This document shows, piece after piece, positions 1-11,369 of a stretch of DNA of 64,000 nucleotides. The stretch covers positions 23,684,001 through 23,748,000 of the forward strand of contig JBHGNT010000004.1 in the NCBI GenBank assembly GCA_043228905.1, read 5' to 3'. This stretch comes from Azolla caroliniana. Taxonomy: Eukaryota; Polypodiophyta. A model generated the notes under the pieces. The model was given only the letters and a program-made list of their open reading frames with translations, had not been told where the DNA came from and did no database searches. Numbering within the stretch: the first letter of the stretch is position 1; each line of letters begins with the position of its first letter. Both the position numbers and the translations under genes were made by a program.

Positions 1-6
1 AACCTA

Positions 7-207
7 CCTATAGAAAACAATTCGGTGCGGCTTTGCACCAGTGGCTCGTCGAAAAGAAATCAGGAGTTCCCTATGCAAAGTTACATTACAATTAATAGTT
101 GCATACAATTAAAAACAAGAAATGAACCTACAGAAAATAATTCAATGTGGCTTTGCATCAGTGGCTCATCTAAAAGAAATCAGATCCTTATGATAAGTTA
201 CATTATG
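7..207. repeat. Direct repeat in an AGO intron
   Basis: Two diverged copies of about 80 bp start at 7 and 127 (period 120), each with CCTAYAGAAAA, TGYGGCTTTGCA and AAAAGAAATCAG. They lie downstream of the last visible AGO exon, so presumably in an intron. No coding content. Confidence 0.75.
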
Positions 208-383
208 TGATGACAGATAACTACAAAGCAATGCCCATAAAATAAGCGTCCTTGTTCACTAAATTATACACCCACACAATCAAGGTAGTGCAGAAGGTCA
301 TGGCTATTGTTTCCTGCATCCCACAGGCTGATATTTAAGGTTTTTCCCCGAACACTGCTATTACAGAGTCAATGTTAACTTAC

Positions 384-3300
384 CTGATCATCCCTCCATA
401 TTGTGGGCCACGAGCAGGATCATTCCACGTTTTAAATAAGTCTTGAATTGTCTCAACCCTATGTCCTTGTGCACACACCAAACCTGCATAGTTCGTTATC
501 TCTGGCCAGTCTTGTGAAGCAACAACCTGGGAAATGAAAAAAAACAGAAAAGAATGGCTGAAAGAGCAACTGTGGTATGTATGAAATTGTGGCCCACAAA
601 AGCATTCACACAGTATCGGAGTTGAAGTTGCATGTAATAATTAACATACAATATAGGACTACAGGCAACACATTATGGCCAGAGTATATTACAGCTGCAA
701 TTGATGGACTTAAATCCTCTCCAGGCTGTGGATGAGTCACATCTGCTCCAAATATGATCGTAGGTTTGTCTGTGACCAAAGGGATTTGACGAGAGAGAGC
801 AACAGCCAACACTGCATTTCGTCCTCCTACCTGTATATTTTCCAAGTGATAGTTTAAGGATTGAACTTCATATTGAAAAGGAATTTCCAAATAGTGCACA
901 TAGTTGATACCTTGACATTGATTTTCAATGCCAAATTTGCTAAATACTGCTTGTTCTTCTTATAAACATGCTTGGTCAAACAACATTGAGAGACGATTCC
1001 CAAATCAGTTTCACAAATACGCTTTAGATCCCCTAATAGAAAAACATTGTTAATTGGTTATGATCTTCAATGAATGAGTACTCCAAAATAATTATTACTT
1101 GGTTGTTAATTGGTTATGATTTTTCAATGAATGAGTACTCCAAAACAATTATTTAATTGGTTGTGAGATTATATAAAATGAGGTCTCCACATTAATCACT
1201 TGTGGCCATGTATTTAGAATCAATCACTTAAGGTTATGTATTTAGAATTAAACAAATAATCTTACCATAAAGGGTACCATTATTATCAGGTAAAATAACT
1301 ATAAGAAGCTGGAGTCCCAGAGTTGGAAACTTTTGCTTAAACTCCCGAAGCATATTTTTCAACGCATGCTCAACTTGGTCCGGACGTGCACTGCATATTC
1401 GAGTTGCAGGTTGCCGATTGAAGGTCTAAGTGGGAAAAAACCATACCAAAAAGAAATTTAATTTCCTTGTTTTTCTATTCTCTCTAATGTATATATGAGA
1501 AAGATATATTAACGTCTTCTAAGGCCAAAATTGGCCCATGAGACAAATAAGGCCAAAATTGGCCCATGAGACAAATCTGAATAGATGTGTAATGCGAAAT
1601 CTGAATCAAGAAAATAACATCAACAAGAACTGCAAAAAAAAGGATTACCAAGCCCGAAACCTGGCACATTAAAGCTAATTCTTGACAAAACTCTTGGGCA
1701 GCATTTTCTTGTACACCTCGGGAAAAGTTAACACAAGTCCAATGGGAGACTACGGCTCCATTCACCACTTTCTGATATTTACAATGTACAAATTCAGCAT
1801 GAATTTTGCAGTTTTTGGTATTGATATCACTGTCAGATTTCAATACATCCATAGATACAGATTGAGTTTTTAGTTGTATTAACTGTATCAATAAACCCCT
1901 TTACAGCACCTTATTTCTCATGTTCCATTGACCGACTGTAGGCTGGCAATATTTTTCTGATCCTGACTCATGGTACTTGAGCTGCAAAACCACAGAAAAG
2001 TGGAATCAGACCCCAAAAGCATACATGGCAAACTTCTTCAGTTATTATCAATGTTTTCTCAAAGACCTTTGGGGCCGGTAAGACACGTGCTGTAACTTCA
2101 GTCATGCGATTGCTTATTTTAATACCAAATTCCTTGGCATAAGGATCTTGAGAATATTGATTGTGATGTACAGTCTGCAAAACAAAACAAAAGTGATTGA
2201 ATATAGAAATGCATACATCTAACAAAAATGATCTCAGAGTAGCTACACTACGCATACCTGCAGAATATCCTTCTCCCTTTCAATGGGACGTTGGCATGTA
2301 ACTTGCAACAATGAAGTTATTTGTCGCTCATTCAAACGCTTCGAATATCTCTGCCCTTGAACTATTTTACATACCTGCCAAACAATGAGATTTAGATGGG
2401 AGGGAGAAACATCTGTAGGAGAACACGCCCCTGAATAAATGTGCTTAAGTAGACAGTTGGGTTTAAACCTATAACCTCATCGTTTCTGAGGTCACATACA
2501 TGTAATACATTGATAAAGCTTATGAGCATTAGAATCTTTGGTATGAAAGATAGACATGCATGTATTACACATGAAACTATTAGAGCTCTTCAAAAGTTGT
2601 TTATCAAAAACATCCTCAATACCTCTTGTACAAAATTCATTTTTCATCATAAGCAAGCATAGACAGTGCAAAATATCTTTTCATGAACTTCTCTTTTTGT
2701 GTTCTTTTTTACTGTTAATATACTTACGTTGATAATTATCCATCTCTCTATTTTCCTTTTTTTCTAAAATCACATGGATTTCTAGCTTACAGGAACTCAC
2801 CTCCATTGGAAGGAAGTTCGATCGTTGGGGGTTTCCAACTTGAAGGCATGGAAGACCTGGGTTCTGAATTGTGACATTATATTTTTCACGAAAATATTGC
2901 ACAACAGATATGGTTTCCCCTTTATCATCCACAAATCTTCCACAAGCCAGTAAGAAAAGAAAAGAAAAAAGTTCAGTTACGAAAATTGGCAATGTCTGAG
3001 CTATTTTCAGAAATCATAGAGCTCATGGATAGGAATAAAGCAACAGATACATAAACGTCAAAAGAAGACTCTAAATTGTAAAATCAAACAATTAACTAAC
3101 TGGAATTTTAGACTTACGTTAGCTCTTGTGTGGGCTCAGATGTCAATCCTGAGATCCTATACTTCCTCCGCATATTCCCACGGTGTGTAACTTCCACTCT
3201 GACACCACGCAATGCTTTTTTTACCTATATACATAGGAACAATGGCGGATGGTTTTAAGGGAACGTAGGGCATTGGCACTCAATGATGTAACACAACAGT

Positions 3301-5968
3301 AGCAACAAGTGGACCATTTTATAGATACTATAAAAATGTTTATTAACAAATAGTACCTTTATACGTTCAGCATCAACTAGATATTTGGGAATATTCTTGC
3401 CCAGCAATTTACCAACAAATTCATTTACTGGCAAAGGCTCAAAGAAGGCAGTAGAAGACATATCTGTAAGAAGAAAACCAATCCATATGAATAGAAAACC
3501 TCAGAGACAAATTATCTTGAATGAGTGCAAGAATGTGTCAGGACTATTTGGTAAATAGACAAACACAATACCAATATTCAGGGAAAGTCCCATCTGGGTG
3601 GGTCTGATACTCTGATAAAACCCTCGCCAACACTCAAGACCCTCACCGAGGTCCCTTGTTCTCGAAAATTCAGGAGAAAAGAACGATCTCCCTACCGGAC
3701 AAAACCTAAATTAAACAGCATCAGATCAATGTAGACGCCATGGATAACAATTTTCTAGCCACGTTACACACATTGACGCCTATCACTCAATAACCAATTT
3801 TCAATTAAAACATAATAGCATAATAGCATTTAGTTGAGAGCTAGGATATTGGTATATATCTAAGCAATAACCAATTTCTGTGAGGGAATAATAACCTTTG
3901 AGTTGGGAGCTCTCGCAGTGCAACATCCAAAATTTGTATTGCTTCATGTGGTATATCAGCACTTCTACCCCGTAAAAATTCACCAAGGAGGTGCAGATCA
4001 ACTCGGGCAGCAAACTTAATGAGCACTGTGAATGATCTCCTTTTGAAATGATAAAAGTTACATAAATAGAAGATTATGTTGCACTTACATATTCTACGCA
4101 AGAAAAAATTCAAAAGAGAAGCACGTGTGCAATATACTTCAGGCAATAGACGCCCTCATTCACACAAAGAAAAGTAAAAAAAAATTAGCTTCCATAAAGA
4201 GTAATAGAAATATATGAACTTCCTAGCAGATTCCTACCAATTTGTGGTTTTATCTCATAATTTCCTATGATTTAAAAACCAATCAAATGTTTGAGCCTGC
4301 TGGTGAGAAAATGTTTAAGAAGGAAATGAACACTTCACATAAATATGTAATTTTTTTAATTAGCAAGCACAAATTTGTGTTGATTCTCATAATTTCTTGT
4401 TTTTATTTCATGCATGAAAAGGAAACTTGGCCAATTGCCAAAAAGATTTTCTGAACATACATGTGATGGCCCTCTGGAAGCATGATAAAGGGAGCAATAG
4501 AAACGTATCAATTTTCTACTACATTCCAATTAAATAGTGTTCTATAAATATCCTAAATTGCAAGCAAAAAAGATTTTCTGAACATACATGTGATGGCCCT
4601 CTGAAAGCATGATAAAGGGAGCAATAGAAACGTATCAATTTTCTACTACATTCCAATTAAATAGTGTTCTATAAATATCCTAAATTGCAAGCAAAAAGAA
4701 AGTGATTAATAACTCAACAGATTTATACTCAAACGAAATAATAAAGAAAAACTAATCCTGGGATTACATTGACACGATGACACTATTGACCAAAGTATGA
4801 CATTTAAAAAGGTAATGCATACCCTGATGCAGTAGTTCCTCCACTGTCATCTGGTAAAACAATTGAAAACTCCTTGCTTTGAAAAGGAAGAGGTCCTGCA
4901 GTGTACAAACTCTTTCGGCCATCATATGCTGGCAAACTGTTCGCAAGGGCCGATGTCCGATACAGCTTGATGAGATCCCTCAAGATAGCCCTATTGACAC
5001 CTCTTGATTTTGTTTCCGGTGTGATAGTGACCTACAAAACCGCATTAAAGATCTCGTCTCATTCATTAATGAGATCAAAAAAGAAAACCTTATACGTCAA
5101 TTAGATTCATGCAGGAACTATGCAACATTATAAAGATTAATCCATCCATCAATCACTAGATGTAAATATCCAAGACATTGACATCCCCACATACACGCAT
5201 CCTTGTGTCTCTATCTACCCATTCCCTCACTACATACGTAAAATCCATACATGTACGCATATGCCATACTAATGCATGTGCTTATCTGTTCAACGTGGAT
5301 ACCCACAATTATACATACATAAAAACATAAAACACATACAACCTTACATAGACACATCATATTTATATATGCATACATGCATACATGGATGTAATGCGTT
5401 AAAGTTGCTGGAGGTTCTTACTCATGCAACAATAATGCATACATTAATGCTGATGGAGGTTCTTACTCATGCAACAATAATGCATACATACATCATAATG
5501 ATGGAGGTCCTTATTGGGCAGATCTGTGAGGAAGTGATTTGCCTTCACGATGCATCTATTGCCCAATGTCCCAAAACCTGGCCGTTTTGTAAAGGATACA
5601 CCCTTACTTGATACAGGCGGAGGTGATGGAGGGGATGGAATTGGTAGGGTGGAAGGACCGGCAGGGCCGGTAGACTTCGTTTGAGTGGTAGTACTACTAC
5701 TCAACATACTCGATCGTGGCGGCAGAGTAGGAGAGGTTCTTATATACTCTTCTTGTTGTTGTTCAATGGGAAGCAAACAACTTGCAGAGGAAGAAGTGCC
5801 TTCCTCTGTCGCTGCTGTAACTCTGGGTGCTGGGCCCACCACAGAAGATCTTGCAGGTTGAGCTTCAGGGCCAGGCTGAGGCTGTGGCTGAGCTCTGGTG
5901 GTAGCTGGGGTTCCTTCTGCGGCAGAGGGCCCTGCTGCTTCTTTCTGAGTTTTTCTCTTCCTCGGCAT
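384..5968 (-). CDS. AGO: ARGONAUTE protein, AGO1/5/10 clade (partial: 15 exons, 3' end outside the window)
   Basis: Small-RNA-guided slicer of the RNA-induced silencing complex. Exons (minus strand, each with GT/AG ends and all phases compatible): 5968-5492, 5031-4823, 4039-3896, 3705-3572, 3463-3357, 3224-3118, 2936-2801, 2374-2258, 2174-2067, 1981-1910, 1771-1649, 1425-1266, 1032-911, 830-693, 526-384. They give about 765 residues; roughly 200 C-terminal residues lie beyond position 1. The start ATG at 5968 opens a basic MPRKRKTQ, then a Gln/Pro/Ser-rich tail of about 120 residues. After it come the conserved N domain (KANHF, DLHHYD), PAZ (about 322-445), MID, and the start of PIWI with [12 protein letters not shown], which carries the first catalytic Asp (about residue 702). 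The second Asp and the His are not in the window. KANHF, DKDLH-like and VTITPE motifs favour the AGO1/5/10 clade; the exact paralogue is open. The 4039 acceptor is the least certain splice site. Confidence 0.95.
1051..1162. repeat. 56-bp tandem duplication in an AGO intron
   Basis: Two copies (from 1051 and 1107) share TAATTGGTTATGAT and CAATGAATGAGTACTCCAAAA. They lie between AGO exons 1032-911 and 1425-1266. Confidence 0.8.
4444..4697. repeat. 127-bp tandem duplication in an AGO intron
   Basis: Two almost identical 127-bp copies (4444-4570 and 4571-4697) begin AGATTTTCTGAACATACATG. I read only one or two differences, so the duplication is recent. It sits in the intron between exons 5031-4823 and 4039-3896 and does not affect coding. 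Confidence 0.9.
5410..5502. repeat. 45-bp tandem repeat beside the AGO exon-1 donor
   Basis: Units starting at 5410 and 5455 read GGAGGTTCTTACTCATGCAA. The related GGAGGTCCTTATTGG at 5503 belongs to exon 1 itself, so the intronic copies look derived from the exon/intron junction. Confidence 0.6.
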
Positions 5969-8849
5969 AATGATCTAGATTCTCACGTCTACTAGAACAC
6001 AGCAGAGATGGAGAGAAGAAGAAGAAGAAGAAAAAGAAGAAGAAAAATGGGTTAAACCCTAGCTCTCCATACACACAGAGTGAAAGAATTTCTGCCACGG
6101 CGTGATAAACCCTGAATCTGATCGGAATGAGATACAGAAGAAGAAACAGAAACAGAAGCTAATGGATTTAGACCATAGCAAGAAGAGAAACCCTAGCGAA
6201 CCCGAAGGATTTAGCAGGAAAGCGGGGCATGGAGGCGACAGAATGCACCACCTCTCTCGGGCCATTTTGCGACCGAAAAAGTGCAGCCATTCCTGTTTTA
6301 GCAGCTTTGTTTCCATTTCTGGCAGCTCTTTATTTCTACTTTTGGGCCTCTCCTGTTCCTACAATTTATAAAAGTAACCCCCACCTCATCTCAAGGCTTT
6401 CCTGATTTAGCATTTTCTGTATTTCTATTTTTGGCCCTCCCCTTTTTTCCTCCGATTTATAAAAGTATCCCATAGACATGTAGTATTTTATTTAATCAAC
6501 ATTTCTTCTTCTTCTTTGTCAACGTTGTGACTGTTGAAAGGCTCTATAGGGTTTTCTTTTTCATGTGATTCTATGTTTTCTTGGGGGGTGTCGCTTGTGT
6601 GCAACTCTGGAAGAGGCACTGTGTGTGCGAGACAGTAGCCAGCCCCCCAGGACACATTTAGATCGAGTCTGCCAAACAACTCTCTCACCTCCACTTGTTC
6701 ATGGGACAAGGGTGCTATGGTTGGGGTAAAGTGGTGAGTGTTGCAGATTACGTGCATGCAGTGTGTCACAAATAGCCAGTGGTGACTCTCTAGGATAAAG
6801 TAACGGCATTAAAGCACCTTGTGTTGCTCCTACAATACAACTGCATGTATGTCTTCCCTTGCACATATCAGAGATGCCTTCTTTGGCTTGTACTTTTAAC
6901 ATATGCACGTTGCTCTCTTCTCTTTGTCTCCATTTGCCTACTAGTAAGCCATTGAAATCATGTCATGTCTTTGCCACCATGTATTATTTTTCCTAGAGTA
7001 CATGCAACACGGACATGTTGAAGTCACGAGCACATGGTCTCCAAACAATGGACGCGACCATCTCAACTATGGCCATAATCTCTCCCTCTCTATCTAGCAA
7101 ATTTTTGTTCCAACTTTAACATCTTAACAAAGACATACTTGAAGACCAATATGTGGTATTGTTGATATGGCAAACTTTGTTACGAATAAGAGACTAAAAC
7201 GATGACGAGTTCATGAAATAGCTATGCTAATATACATTAACCTTGAATGTTACATGAGCATGTTGTAGAGGAAGTTCTCAAAATATTAGCACATGTGCTT
7301 TGAGAGGAGTTTGGCTCTTATCCATATTGACATCCTTTTTTTCTTAAAAACAATGCAAGTAGTATTGTATTGTACATGCTTTTGTCTCCTTGGACTAAAG
7401 GGTTTTGACTTGCAAAATATGAGTAACATTTTGTCTCATAGTGTAGTAGATAATTCACATTCGTATTAGCTAAATCATATCCATATTAACCAATTGGTAC
7501 ACCTGAATTCATTTGTCCATTAAAAATTTACTTGACTCCTTTTTTATTTGTTCAATGTTTTGATTGCATGATTTGGATCAAAATATGTAATCATTTGTTA
7601 TGTCTAGACTACTAATTAATGAGGCTCGCATTTTGATATGTGGCTGCCAAGTTTAAACTCCACGTATAAGTATGTATGTGGTTTCCAAGTTCAATTCCCA
7701 CAAATAGGTACATACATATTTACCTTTTCATCTTTAGGAATTAATCAATTACAATGCAACTTAAAGAAATATATACTTATTGTGCTGTCTCAAAACAAAT
7801 GAGTAATGCATTATTTGAATTTTGAATTTCATTGCATCGGTTGGCTCGATAACAATCATTAATATTCTTTACATATAATTCATCATTGGGTCTTATCTTT
7901 TTATCATATTTAGATGAAGTTCTAAGCCTTAAATATGTATTGACATTAACGTTGTGAAAATAAGAAAAAGTAGTTGTGAAATTCTACAATGCATGGGAAT
8001 TAAACAAGTATTCTTGAACCTTTTCATGATTACAATTTTATGGTCAAAGATATACCCAATGTTCTTTATTGAAAGAACATCCATCACTTTGGATAAAAGC
8101 GTTGCAACCATCAACTTGTTACGTGCTTGTTGATACGTTCAATGACAATGTTTGTTTATTTCGGCAAAACAATAGCACATTAATATTGTGCTCATTAGGA
8201 CCAACTACAGTACCATGAGATTATTTATAACATCATTCATACATATAACACAAGAGAATTATTGTATGATAGTGACTCGTAAGCATTATCAACACACACT
8301 TTCCGTGTGCCTTTCACAATCTCTAAATCCTTGTAGTTGTATTTGTAATAATAGAAGGGAATGAAAACTAATAGTTGACACGAGTTAAAGAGAAATAGGG
8401 GTTTGTTACATAAAGAAGACGCATTTGATTTACGATGCATTGATATAGGAGTTTTATTCCACCCTACCACCACCTTATGAGATATTGATCCCAATCTCAA
8501 TCATACCATCATTTTCATTCTCAATCATAGTCTCATGCTTGTTATTCCTCTTTATCATCATCACAATTGATCTTAATATCTATTATGCTAGACTTCTTAT
8601 ACCATCTATATCCATGACTAAGGGGACACCACATATGTGTGTGCATGCTCTCGTTTTCCCCGTATCTTTAACAATTAATATCCATTGATAAATCGCATAA
8701 GCTTTGTGTATTCATTCCATCCATCCATCCATACATATATGCAACAAATGCACATCCTCATACATTATACACTAATGCATTGTTACAATGTTTAGTGCAA
8801 GTCAAACATGACATGACATGTGTATATGAAGAACCTTTTGTTTGAATAG
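5969..8849. other. AGO 5' flank and unrecognised intergenic sequence
   Basis: 6000-6060 is a GAA-rich run, likely 5' UTR of the divergent AGO gene on the minus strand. From 6100 to 8849 I find no conserved coding signal, transposon terminus or RNA gene. The sequence is AT-rich and low in information, and the short ORFs have no recognisable motif. Confidence 0.5.
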
Positions 8850-9063
8850 TTTTTTTTTTCCCAAAAAAATTCTACTTCCATTAGTTAAGAAAAAATACAT
8901 AGGATAATATATAACTCATATGTTACAAGCCACTTCGCAATGGCTACAAGAAAACATCATGTATAAATGAAGCAACAAAGCCTTGTCACACAATTACTCG
9001 ACAGAATCCCCTAAACATGAGCCTCACACAACCCACATTCAGCAAAGACACCCTCCAATCTCT

Positions 9064-9513
9064 TCACAATTCAACACCTACCTCTATGTTTGGTACCCTA
9101 GGAGGAAACAACCACGGGGGTGGCTGATAAATCCACTTTGCACTGCCATTCACCATCAGTAACATCGGAGAACCTCTCCATTTAAGAAGGAAGCGGTATC
9201 TAGCTTCTTCACTCGCATTAGAGGGCCCCTGAAGGTTGTCAAACTTTCCTTGTAGCGTAGAAATTAGATTAAACCAAATCATCATTAAACTCTCAGCTGA
9301 TGGGGTTCGTTTCCCAGTAAACGACTCCTTGCACCTAGATACCCACACTTGCCAAACAGTAAGGCCAACCACTAAAAACCAAACATCTACGGACTGTTCT
9401 TGTATGTAGAATGAATCTCCTTGAGCCGCAGGTTGAACTGTTCCATTCAACACCTTTAAATGAATAGTTTTGTGCTTGTGTCTAATATTACTTTGTAAAA
9501 CATATTTTACCAC
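9064..9513 (-). pseudogene. LINE ORF2 C-terminal fragment
   Basis: A 149-residue open segment ends WIYQPPPWLFPPRVP. This matches the ORF2 ends of LINE-A (WNYIPPRWLFPPPAP, 30630-31079) and, more distantly, LINE-B. It holds W-x-VW-x-SRCKE near the middle, the counterpart of LWVLWKARCSK in LINE-A. No reverse transcriptase domain is present, so it is a relic. Joined across the solo LTR, the frame continues upstream into FDFIGLAIKSMVLNLDVVKY. Confidence 0.75.
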
Positions 9514-9523
9514 ATCTAGATTC

Positions 9524-10073
9524 TGTCGTGACTCTTGAGTAGGAAGCAGAGAGAGAGCGATGGCGATAGAGATAACGATAACGATAGAGATGGCGAGAGC
9601 GGTAGAGATAGCGATAGTGATAGCAAAAGAGAGTGAAAGAGGGAGAGAGTGCGAGAGAGAGAAAAGTATAAGTGAGAGATAAGAAATGGGAATGAGATTA
9701 TATTATGAGAAAGAAGATTACAAGGAGTAGGCTAAGGGCTAAAGACTGGTGTTGAACCGAATGAGTTGTGATGAGTGTATGGACTCTTATTTATAGGCCC
9801 TTATGGAGTATTCTAGAATGTTCTAGAATATTTTAGATATTTATGAATAATAATAATAATAAATATAATCATGAAATATTCAAGAACATTCTAGAATAAA
9901 GGCCGAATGTTCTAAATATCTCGTAATAACTAAACATATCATTATTATGATTACATCTCACATATGTTATTACAATGGTTAAAGTACAATATGTAAACCA
10001 AGAGGTTATGGGTTCGATTCCTGGTTCGCCAAGATGAATGTCATGATAAGCCAAGATGTATGTATTCATGACA
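9524..10073 (-). mobile_element. Solo LTR of a gypsy-type element with 5-bp TSD
   Basis: On the plus strand the sequence begins TGTCGTGACTC and ends TTCATGACA, and is flanked by GATTC at 9519-9523 and 10074-10078. Homology to LTR pieces beside chromodomain-pol fragments (38831-39173 and 39978-40232) shows that it is an LTR and that its coding orientation is minus. No internal region remains, so the element was reduced by LTR-LTR recombination. It interrupts the LINE-E reading frame. GCGATA/GAGA-type microsatellites fill 9550-9660. Confidence 0.9.
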
Positions 10074-10140
10074 GATTCAACACCATACTTTTGATGGCAA
10101 GCCCTATAAAATCAAACGGGGGACTATAAGCACGTTGAAA

Positions 10141-10811
10141 ATTGTGCATGAATTGTCCTTAGTGACTTAACAAATGGTTTTGTTTTCTAAGGTGATTTAA
10201 ATGATCATTTATGGGGCCATCTTTTCCGTATCAAGCAATAAAAATGAAGAGATGATAGGGTGTTCGTTGATACCTTCTTGAAAGGTATTTAATATCCTCG
10301 AAGAATCAAGGGCATTTTGTCCATTTTATGTGAAAATTACATCGCTTCACATTTCACAGTCATGTGTTGAAATGTTTTGTTGTAGGGTGATTTGCCCCTC
10401 GTAAACAAAAAGGAAAACATGATATAATATCTCTTTATAATCTCTAAAAAAGACTTATATTTATTCGCCATGTTTGTGTTGGCTCGGTGTTTACATGCTA
10501 GCATTAAAATCATAAAAAAAGGTAGGAAAATGCCAAGTTCGATCCTCGCACGCGACTTGGCCCCGACTTGTATTCTGATAGATTCCCACGGAGATTAATG
10601 ATGGAAAACCTTTCCATTTGTCGTTGTTATAGTCAGTTCGGTTCACTGCTCTCAAAAAATGAGACAACAATTGAAGATGTAAATCACTCATTCAGTCTGA
10701 TACAATGGGACTAGTGTGTGTGGTTTCTTCTTCATAAATACAACTCTCTCTCTCTCTCTCTCTCTCATGGGCCAATTTTGGCCTTAGAAGACGTTAATAT
10801 ATCTTTCTTTC
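10141..10811. other. Unrecognised intergenic stretch with CT microsatellite
   Basis: No gene is visible. A (CT)n tract lies at 10744-10766, followed by a shared repeat motif (CATGGGCCAATTTTGGCC, 10767-10784, and the flanking ATATTAACGTC complement) that is the downstream tail of the U6 retro-pseudogene. Confidence 0.5.
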
Positions 10812-10850
10812 TTTTCTTGATGTTGTGCGTGTCATCCTTACGCAGGGGCC

Positions 10851-10882
<32 letters not shown>

Positions 10883-10902
10883 TCAGATGTCCCCGAAGGA
10901 AC
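10812..10902 (-). pseudogene. U6: U6 snRNA retro-pseudogene with a foreign 3' tail
   Basis: Read on the minus strand from 10902, the sequence follows plant U6 snRNA almost base for base: 5' TTCGGGGACATC, AAAATTGGAACGATACAGAG, AGATTAGCATGGCCCCTGCG, GATGACACGCACAA, to about base 92. The terminal U6 bases are replaced by AAAGAAAGATATATTAACG, a motif found elsewhere in the window without U6. Upstream is only a GA-rich run; I see neither the plant USE element nor a properly spaced TATA box. So this is not a transcribed U6 gene but probably a retrocopy or chimera made by LINE machinery. Confidence 0.88.
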
Positions 10903-11031
10903 TCTTTCTCTCTCTCTCTCTCGCTCACTCTTTGGCCTTGGTTTGATCCTCACCATGGAGTAGGCCCCTCGTCCCATAGATCACAATCAGACTCCATAGT
11001 GGATGTTAAAAGAGATATGTATCTATCCATC

Positions 11032-11262
11032 TATCTAATCTTTCCTGATCCATGTGAGTACATATAAGGTGGTTTTGTTCAAATACTAGATAGGGGTATC
11101 AAGTGAAATTTCAGAAAATCAAACTTAGGGGTAGTCTTAATTAATTAATATCCATCTAGATATCTTTCTCGATCAGTCTTAAGTACATATAAGGTGGTTT
11201 TGTTCAAATACCAGATAGGGGTATGGAATGGAATTTCAGAAAACCAGACTCAGGGGTAGTCT
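11032..11262. repeat. Direct duplication upstream of MOG1
   Basis: Two diverged copies (about 11032-11138 and 11155-11262) share GTACATATAAGGTGGTTTTG and AGGGGTAGTCTT. They end about 110 bp before the MOG1 start codon, so the promoter or 5' UTR of MOG1 contains a duplicated segment. Confidence 0.8.
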
Positions 11263-11369
11263 TGGTGATTTTTATGCAGAGAATACATTGCCTCTCTGTC
11301 TGGACTCTCTGTCTGTCTCTCAGCTTTCTCCTTCCTTCTCTTCGGCAGCAGAAAAACCTCGGCGAAGCC

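Larger units (their letters stand above)
8850..10140 (-). mobile_element. LINE-E: 5'-truncated non-LTR retrotransposon 3' end, split by a solo LTR
   Basis: A poly(T) tract at 8850-8859 (a poly(A) tail on the minus strand) followed by CCCAAAAAAATTCTACTTCC is the same kind of 3' end as LINE-B at 47812. Upstream on the minus strand is the C-terminal ORF2 segment at 9064-9513. Its reading frame continues across the solo LTR to at least 10130 once the LTR is removed. The 5' truncation point near 10140 is approximate, and I found no convincing TSD for the LINE itself. Confidence 0.7.

Noticed and set aside
1682-1873. 63-codon plus-strand frame within AGO
   Set aside because: Antisense shadow of AGO exon 1771-1649 and adjoining intron.
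10812-10902. Functional U6 snRNA gene
   Set aside because: No upstream sequence element or TATA box at the expected distances, a substitution at base 3, and a replaced 3' end without the usual T-run terminator.
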